From: Flavobacteriales bacterium
GTDB taxonomy: Bacteria > Bacteroidota > Bacteroidia > NS11-12g > UBA955
Assembly (NCBI GenBank): GCA_947472115.1
Contig: CANIZU010000066.1
Span: forward strand, 1-8,931
Direction of reading: 5' to 3'
DNA length: 8,931 bases
Below the pieces are notes generated by a model that searched no databases, was not told where the DNA came from, and saw only the letters and a list, made by a program, of their open reading frames with translations. Shown here in pieces: positions 1-4,521 of the stretch (within the stretch, counting starts at the first letter, position 1; every line of letters starts with the position of its first letter). Position numbers and translations under genes: made by a program.

Positions 1-162
1 GACCCTCAAGACCGGATGATGCTCGATAATAAGGGGGGAGATTTCAACTTCTACCAACCGCAGAGTGTTACCGTCCAAAGCAAGATGAATGCCGGATCGC
101 CTTTCACAGAAGACAACGGCTGGAACTCAGGCTTCACGCCAAATATCACAGAAGATTTTTAA
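1..162 (+). CDS. C-terminal end of an unidentified protein (5' end outside window)
   Basis: Frame 1 is open from the window edge to a TAA at 160-162, giving 53 residues that end in NITEDF. The fragment is polar and rich in Asn, Gln, Gly and aromatic residues, with no transmembrane segment or cysteine, and I do not recognise the family. It is probably a real gene end, because the frame stays open to the edge and its stop lies 20 bp before a hairpin that looks like a terminator. The downstream gene is convergent. Function cannot be assigned from this piece. Confidence 0.55.
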   Translation, partial: DPQDRMMLDNKGGDFNFYQPQSVTVQSKMNAGSPFTEDNGWNSGFTPNITEDF

Positions 163-182
163 CGAACTTTATTCATTAAACA

Positions 183-210
183 GAAAGGGCCAACGATCGT
201 CGGCCCTTTC
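183..210. terminator. Hairpin between convergent genes, likely bidirectional terminator
   Basis: A perfect 9-bp inverted repeat, GAAAGGGCC (183-191) and GGCCCTTTC (202-210), encloses a 10-nt loop. It sits between the stop of the + strand partial gene (162) and the stop of the minus-strand protease gene (234). Neither side has a long uninterrupted U-tract, though the stem ends in CTTTC and is followed by T-rich sequence on both strands. It could end transcription from both sides. Efficiency is uncertain. Confidence 0.7.
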
Positions 211-233
211 CTGTATTTGAAAATTTCTCCTAA

Positions 234-1742
234 TCAATCTTTCCTCGGCAACTTCACCGCAAACACCCGCTCTTTTTTATCGGCAGTAAATCCCTCAATG
301 GTGATCGCGCCCGACAGCGACTTCAACAAACTGCTGGCTCCTTTTGCAGAATAAACCGGCTCGTTGTTGATATGCGTAATCACAAAACCAGACGGAATTC
401 CTGCGTCCTTGAACAATCCTTTGTCTAAGGCCGTCACCTTCACGCCCGACTTCACGCCCAAAGCAAGTTTCTCTTCCCGAGTAACATTGTCCATCTTCAT
501 TCCCAGATAAGCATCGCTCACTTCATTCTCAGCGACCTCCAACTTGGTCTTGCCATCGGCATTTAACAATGTCGCCTCGATATCCATCAAAGCACTCTTG
601 CGCCTCACCGTAATCACCACCTTATCTCCTGGACGGTATTTCCCCACCTCTTCTTGCAACCTCGACGAAGTATTCACTTCGATACCGGCCACCTTCAAAA
701 TCACATCGCCTTTTTTGATGCCCGCCTTCTCACCCGCTCCGTTCTCCACCACCTCGGCCACATAAACACCCTTCAAGTCCTTCAACCCCTGCGCGTCCGC
801 CAACTCCTGACTAATTTCTTGAATCGATACGCCCAACAACGCCCTTTGCACCTTGCCATACTTCATGATATCGTTCACCACTTTCTTCACCAAATTCACC
901 GGTACCGCAAACCCATACCCCGCATAACTCCCTGTTTCTGATGCAATTGCCGTATTAATCCCCACCAATTCACCCGCCGTATTTACCAACGCCCCCCCAG
1001 AGTTTCCCGGGTTGATGGCCGCATCGGTCTGAATAAAATTCTCAATCGCATATTTGTTCCCCTTGCTCCTCAATAAATCAATATTCCGGCCCATCGCACT
1101 CACAATTCCCAATGTCACCGTGCTGTTTAAATTAAATGGATTTCCAACCGCAACCACCCACTGCCCCACTTTCACCTCGTCCGAATTGCCCAATTTCAAA
1201 AACGGCAACCCCTTTTCCCCGATGCGCAACAAAGCGATGTCCGTATTAGGATCCGTCCCAACCAACTCCGCCACATACGTTCTCTTATCGTTCAAAACCA
1301 CTTCGATTTTCGATGCGCCGTCAATCACGTGGTTGTTTGTCACCACAAAACCATCATCGCTCAAAATCACACCTGAGCCACTGGCCTGACGTGGACCTTG
1401 CTGCTGAAACTCCATTCCTGGACCCCCGCGAAAAAACTCAAACGGATCAACCGGCATTTGCTGCTGTCGATTCCCCTCACCCATGGCATTGCCACCAGAA
1501 ATGGTCGATTTGATATGAACAACTGCAGGATTTGCAATTTCCGACACTCCTGTGAAATCGAAAGCGGGAACTGCATTTAAACTTGCGTATCTGGCCAACT
1601 GACCAGAAGCGTTTTGTTTTGCTTCGATAGTTGTAGCTTGATTAGAGGCAACAACCATGTAACCACCCAAACTGGCAACGCCACCGGCCACACCAGCCAA
1701 AACGAGGGTGAAAATTTTGTGTTTGTCTAATAACTGTTTCAT
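234..1742 (-). CDS. htrA: HtrA/DegP-family periplasmic serine protease (Do-like), two PDZ domains
   Basis: This encodes a 502-residue trypsin-like serine protease/chaperone of the HtrA (DegP/DegQ/Do) family, which degrades or refolds damaged proteins in the periplasm. Residues 10-32 are hydrophobic (signal peptide or N-terminal anchor, no lipobox). The protease domain spans about 65-290. The catalytic triad is visible as His138 (TNNHVIDGA), Asp168 (NTDIALL) and Ser248 (NPGNSGGAL). A Gln/Pro/Phe-rich stretch at about 85-118 is where the flexible LA loop of DegP lies. PDZ1 covers about 297-385 and starts at the family-typical LLGVSIQE. PDZ2 covers about 408-495 and is more diverged. Length and order match full-length DegP-type proteins. 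The ATG at 1742 begins MKQLLDK just before the hydrophobic segment. The gene diverges from an ECF sigma factor operon, which suggests stress regulation. Family assignment is firm; the choice between degP, degQ and mucD names is not, so htrA is used generically. Confidence 0.96.
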   Translation of the reverse strand: MKQLLDKHKIFTLVLAGVAGGVASLGGYMVVASNQATTIEAKQNASGQLARYASLNAVPAFDFTGVSEIANPAVVHIKSTISGGNAMGEGNRQQQMPVDPFEFFRGGPGMEFQQQGPRQASGSGVILSDDGFVVTNNHVIDGASKIEVVLNDKRTYVAELVGTDPNTDIALLRIGEKGLPFLKLGNSDEVKVGQWVVAVGNPFNLNSTVTLGIVSAMGRNIDLLRSKGNKYAIENFIQTDAAINPGNSGGALVNTAGELVGINTAIASETGSYAGYGFAVPVNLVKKVVNDIMKYGKVQRALLGVSIQEISQELADAQGLKDLKGVYVAEVVENGAGEKAGIKKGDVILKVAGIEVNTSSRLQEEVGKYRPGDKVVITVRRKSALMDIEATLLNADGKTKLEVAENEVSDAYLGMKMDNVTREEKLALGVKSGVKVTALDKGLFKDAGIPSGFVITHINNEPVYSAKGASSLLKSLSGAITIEGFTADKKERVFAVKLPRKD

Positions 1743-1858
1743 GTGCGTTCTTGAATCAAATTTTGTACCGAATTTTAACGCAGTTTAGGTGTAGTTCGTT
1801 TACTTTGTACTACGAAGGATTTACCTTTATCGATGAAAGCGTATTAAGCCCCCGTGCA
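1743..1858. promoter_or_regulatory. Divergent intergenic region between htrA and the sigma factor operon
   Basis: These 116 bp separate the htrA start (minus) from the likely sigma factor start (plus), so promoters for both directions should lie here. It is AT-rich. The heptamer TTTGTAC occurs twice on the + strand, at 1762-1768 and 1804-1810, exactly 42 bp apart. No Shine-Dalgarno sequence precedes the ATG at 1859, which is common in Bacteroidota. A four-codon reading frame (ATG 1833 to TAA 1847) is present but looks incidental. I could not identify a convincing promoter for htrA. Confidence 0.5.
1800..1807 (+). promoter_or_regulatory. Possible -7 element of the sigma factor operon promoter
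   Basis: TTACTTTG resembles the Bacteroidota -7 consensus TAnnTTTG (TTTG intact, the A at position two missing). It would start transcription near 1812, leaving a leader of about 45 nt before the ATG at 1859. No good TTG-type -33 box is seen at the expected spacing, so this is only a partial match. An alternative is a promoter read by the ECF sigma factor itself. Confidence 0.3.
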
Positions 1859-2437
1859 ATGCCAAATCAAACCCGAAAAGACACCGAAATTGTTGCGCGC
1901 ATCCATGAAGGAGACCGCGAGGTGTTGATCGATTTGTATAAGCAATACGAGGCCATGATTTCTAACCACGTACTACAAAATTCCGGCAATGAGGATGACG
2001 CGAAAGACGTTCTGCAGGATACGCTCGTCGCGCTGTGGCAAAATGTCAGAAAGCCGCATTTCGAACTGACAGTTCAACTGTCAACCTATCTCTTCGCAAT
2101 TGCAAAAAACACCTGGCTCAAACAGTTAGACAAGCGAAAGCGAATGAAAGGTGAAAACTATATTACCGGGAAAGAAATCGCCGAATCTGCCAATGTGGGT
2201 CAACAAATGGACTACAGCATCGTCCGCAAAGCGATGGAATCCTTACAAGATAAATGTCGTAACATACTGATTATGTTTTACTTTGACGGCTTCGACATGA
2301 AGACCATTGCCGCGGCGAACGGTTTAGCCAGTGCGTCGGTTGCCAAAGCGAAAAAACACCAATGCCTGAAAGGTCTGGAAGGAATCATCAAACAAAATTA
2401 CAGCGCCAACGATTTTTACTTAAATACTGAATCATAA
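1859..2437 (+). CDS. ECF-type RNA polymerase sigma factor (Bacteroidota group)
   Basis: This encodes an extracytoplasmic-function sigma-70 factor of 192 residues, a normal ECF length, which directs RNA polymerase to a stress or envelope regulon. Region 2 covers about residues 25-95 and carries the acidic DDAKDVLQDTLVALW helix, followed by the LSTYLFAIAKNTWLKQL segment of the -10 binding helix. Region 4 covers about 122-177, with LQDKCRNILIMFYFDGFDM leading into the helix-turn-helix ending in KAKKHQCLKGL. That motif resembles the 'NQKYKCLKRL' type I recall from Bacteroidota ECF factors. The frame stays open back to an ATG at 1751 (228 residues), but the extra 36 residues are unlike sigma factors and cover the likely promoter, so the ATG at 1859 is chosen. 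It is the first gene of an operon: the next start is 14 bp after its stop, and that gene encodes a membrane protein of anti-sigma type. The regulon is unknown. Confidence 0.9.
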   Translation: MPNQTRKDTEIVARIHEGDREVLIDLYKQYEAMISNHVLQNSGNEDDAKDVLQDTLVALWQNVRKPHFELTVQLSTYLFAIAKNTWLKQLDKRKRMKGENYITGKEIAESANVGQQMDYSIVRKAMESLQDKCRNILIMFYFDGFDMKTIAAANGLASASVAKAKKHQCLKGLEGIIKQNYSANDFYLNTES

Positions 2438-2451
2438 ATTCAAATCACGCC

Positions 2452-3552
2452 ATGAAGCTCAACGACCCACGCATCGAAGCATATCTCAATCAGGAAATGA
2501 GCGAGGCGGATGCGCAAGCGTTTGAGCAGGAGGCACAGGCAATTCCTGAAGTGTGGGAGCATATTCAGTTTCAACAATTCATGATTCAGGGGATTCGCGA
2601 GGAGGGCGCTGCGGAACTCAAAGATTTTATTGCCAACCGAATGACGGAAGAGGTTGAAAACGATTTCACCAGCAGAAACATTTGGTGGTCGGTGGCGGCA
2701 ACGGCAATCATTTTGGCTGTGGGTTTGGGTGTGACGTATAAATATCAGTGGCTTGGCGACGAAGCAAAAAGTGTGGTGGCCAAGACGGATGCGAACCAAG
2801 GGGCAGAAAAATCGGCTTTGCAAAAACTTGAACCACAGCTCCGTGAATCTAAATCAGCGGCGGGGAACAATGCCTTTGGGGCAGATTCTTTCTTGATGCC
2901 TGAAATCATCGCGGATAATGAAGAATCTAGTGATGCGATGGTAGAAGCGCCAATGAAAGAAGATGTTTACGCGTCACCGTTGAAAGACGATAAGCGGTCA
3001 GACATGGGCCGTCAGATGAATGGATTGGATTACGACAAGGAAATAGGCGCTGTAAATGTTGCACCGTTTGTGGTGTCAGCCATTGAATTAAATAGCAATC
3101 CTCGTTCTAAAGTCGCTGTCGCAGAGAGCAAAGCAGAGATCTCAAAACCGAACGCAAAGAGAAAAGCGAAATCCTCTATCCTGAGCGACACGATTGAGAG
3201 TTACGCGGGCAAATCTAGAGTTGCTCAAAACGCGGAGGGCGACGACATTTCATCAAACAGCAAACCCGCTTTTAAGAAAGCAAAATCTGAAGCCCCGAAG
3301 CAATTTTTAATTACATTGAGTGAGCAATCGGGGATTACCAAACCGCAAGTTTTTATGGGCGGACAGGCCAATGGCAAAATCAACCTAACCCTTTGGAATG
3401 CTGGCACATCGGACATCCTCATTTTCCACTTGGGCGATGAATACTACCTGCAATTGGGCAATGATTTTTACTACCTACCTTTGATCCCAGGTTCAACGGC
3501 AAATCTAAAACCAGTTGCTGATCGGGCCATTTTGGAAAAATTGAAACAATGA
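2452..3552 (+). CDS. Single-pass membrane protein, probable cognate anti-sigma factor
   Basis: This 366-residue protein most likely holds the upstream sigma factor inactive at the inner membrane. Residues 1-70 are acidic and helical, opening with the KLNDPRIEAYLNQEMSEAD type of start seen in Bacteroidota anti-sigma proteins. One transmembrane helix spans about 77-96 (IWWSVAATAIILAVGLG). Residues 105-282 form a low-complexity Lys/Ser/Ala/Glu-rich linker with basic patches (KRKAKSS, KKAKSE). A compact, probably beta-rich domain covers about 283-366 and includes LGDEYYLQLGNDFYYLPLIPG. The protein has no cysteine, so it lacks the HxxxCxxC zinc motif of ZAS anti-sigma factors, and no FecR-like domain was recognised. 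The role rests mainly on position directly behind the sigma gene and on the helical head, single helix and extracytoplasmic tail. The tail domain could be the sensor. Its TGA overlaps the next ATG. A structural membrane protein unrelated to the sigma factor is possible. Confidence 0.72.
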   Translation: MKLNDPRIEAYLNQEMSEADAQAFEQEAQAIPEVWEHIQFQQFMIQGIREEGAAELKDFIANRMTEEVENDFTSRNIWWSVAATAIILAVGLGVTYKYQWLGDEAKSVVAKTDANQGAEKSALQKLEPQLRESKSAAGNNAFGADSFLMPEIIADNEESSDAMVEAPMKEDVYASPLKDDKRSDMGRQMNGLDYDKEIGAVNVAPFVVSAIELNSNPRSKVAVAESKAEISKPNAKRKAKSSILSDTIESYAGKSRVAQNAEGDDISSNSKPAFKKAKSEAPKQFLITLSEQSGITKPQVFMGGQANGKINLTLWNAGTSDILIFHLGDEYYLQLGNDFYYLPLIPGSTANLKPVADRAILEKLKQ

Positions 3553-4466
3553 GTTTGGCATTTGTAAAATATGAAGGTGCGGGCAACGATTTTATTTTAA
3601 TCGATAATCGCGGGGGTGTTTGGCAGGATTTTGTGGCCAGTTCTATGCCGTCGGCAGAATCCGAAAAAGCACTCATTGCCAGGCTATGTCATCCCAAATT
3701 TGGCATTGGCGCCGATGGATTGATGTTATTGCAGGACAAGGAAGGCTACGACTTTGAGATGGTTTATTTCAACAGCGACGGTGGTAAAAGCAGCATGTGT
3801 GGAAATGGCGGTCGATGTATCGCAGCTTGGGCTTTTTCACTGGGCTTGGGAAAATTGGAAACCTCCGAGGAAAGTCCTGATTTTTCTAACCGTGGGATTT
3901 TGAACCCTGAGATTCCAGCCAATCATAAAATTCTGAATTTCTGGGCGCCGGATGGCGCGCATACAGCCACACAGCTACCAACGCCAGATCATGCCAACAC
4001 GAAGCTGCAAATACCAGGTTGGATTTCATTGACGATGAATGATGTCGATTCGATTCATGAATTCGACAATCACTGTTACGAATTGAATACGGGATCACCC
4101 CATTTTATTTCCTTTACATCAGAAGACATTGAGCAGATCGACCTGGTGACTTGGGCCAAAGGAATCCGATACAATGAACCATATACAGAGGCGGGGATTA
4201 ATGTAAATGTCGTAAACATAATTGACAACAATCACATTGCGATGCGCACCTACGAAAGGGGTGTTGAGGGCGAAACCTTGAGTTGTGGTACGGGCGTAAC
4301 GGCCGCCGCATTAAGCCTTGCAACAATGAAATCTTTGGGCGGCGGCCTCATCCACGTCTCCACTAGGGGCGGCGACCTATCGGTCGCCTTCAGCAGAAGC
4401 CCTGCGGGCTTCTGCAACATCCAACTCCAAGGCCCCGCCAGAATGGTATTTGCCGGAATTTTATAA
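3549..4466 (+). CDS. dapF: Diaminopimelate epimerase
   Basis: DapF converts LL-diaminopimelate to meso-diaminopimelate in the cytoplasm, the last step before lysine and the source of the peptidoglycan cross-linking residue. The 305-residue product starts with the family signature FVKYEGAGNDFILIDN. Both catalytic cysteines are present: Cys84 in MCGNGGRC and Cys246 in LSCGTGVTAAA. Other conserved pieces are NTGSPH (180-185), INVNVV (217-222), YERGVEGETL (235-244), TRGGDLSV (272-279) and the closing QGPARMVFAG. It is longer than the roughly 260-280 residues usual for the family. The surplus lies mainly at about 103-160, between the two halves, and does not touch catalytic motifs. The start codon overlaps the stop of the anti-sigma-like gene (ATGA), which suggests coupled translation and places dapF in the sigma factor operon. 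Two strong hairpins lie in its last 100 bp. Confidence 0.96.
   Translation: MSLAFVKYEGAGNDFILIDNRGGVWQDFVASSMPSAESEKALIARLCHPKFGIGADGLMLLQDKEGYDFEMVYFNSDGGKSSMCGNGGRCIAAWAFSLGLGKLETSEESPDFSNRGILNPEIPANHKILNFWAPDGAHTATQLPTPDHANTKLQIPGWISLTMNDVDSIHEFDNHCYELNTGSPHFISFTSEDIEQIDLVTWAKGIRYNEPYTEAGINVNVVNIIDNNHIAMRTYERGVEGETLSCGTGVTAAALSLATMKSLGGGLIHVSTRGGDLSVAFSRSPAGFCNIQLQGPARMVFAGIL
4371..4415 (+). repeat. Two tandem perfect inverted repeats inside the end of dapF
   Basis: Hairpin one is GGCGACC (4371-4377) and GGTCGCC (4382-4388) with a 4-nt loop. Hairpin two is GCAGAAGCCC (4393-4402) and GGGCTTCTGC (4406-4415) with a 3-nt loop, 10 bp and GC-rich. They are separated by four bases and lie in the dapF reading frame, encoding GDLSVA and SRSPAGFC. 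The first peptide is family-conserved; the second lies in a variable turn. They may be a REP-like palindromic unit or mRNA-stabilising structure, or arise by chance. Confidence 0.6.
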
Positions 4467-4495
4467 AAAAAAAAAGAGGCCGCTTCCGCGGCCTC
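4465..4495 (-). terminator. Intrinsic terminator of the T9SS protein gene
   Basis: GAGGCCGC (4476-4483) and GCGGCCTC (4488-4495) form a perfect 8-bp GC-rich stem with a TTCC loop. On the minus strand it is followed by eleven T residues (A-run 4465-4475 on the given strand), the classic rho-independent form. It lies 26 bp beyond the stop of the minus-strand gene at 4522. The U-tract runs into the stop codon of convergent dapF. On the + strand no U-tract follows, so it should be weaker for dapF, though the stem may still protect that mRNA end. Confidence 0.88.
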
Positions 4496-4521
4496 CTCAC
4501 TTAGTAGTTATTGAAACAAAA

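Noticed and set aside
544..1580. Several + strand open frames of 60-111 codons opposite htrA, and one in another minus frame
   Set aside because: All overlap the well-supported protease with its catalytic triad; the products are low-similarity reverse-frame translations.
1833..1847. Four-codon frame (MKAY) upstream of the sigma factor as a possible leader peptide
   Set aside because: It is too short, has no ribosome binding site, no regulatory codon run and no attenuator hairpin following it.
2440..2823. 127-residue minus-strand open frame opposite the anti-sigma-like gene
   Set aside because: It is antisense to a gene with a clear transmembrane helix and operon position; its product is His/Arg/Cys-rich without domain features.
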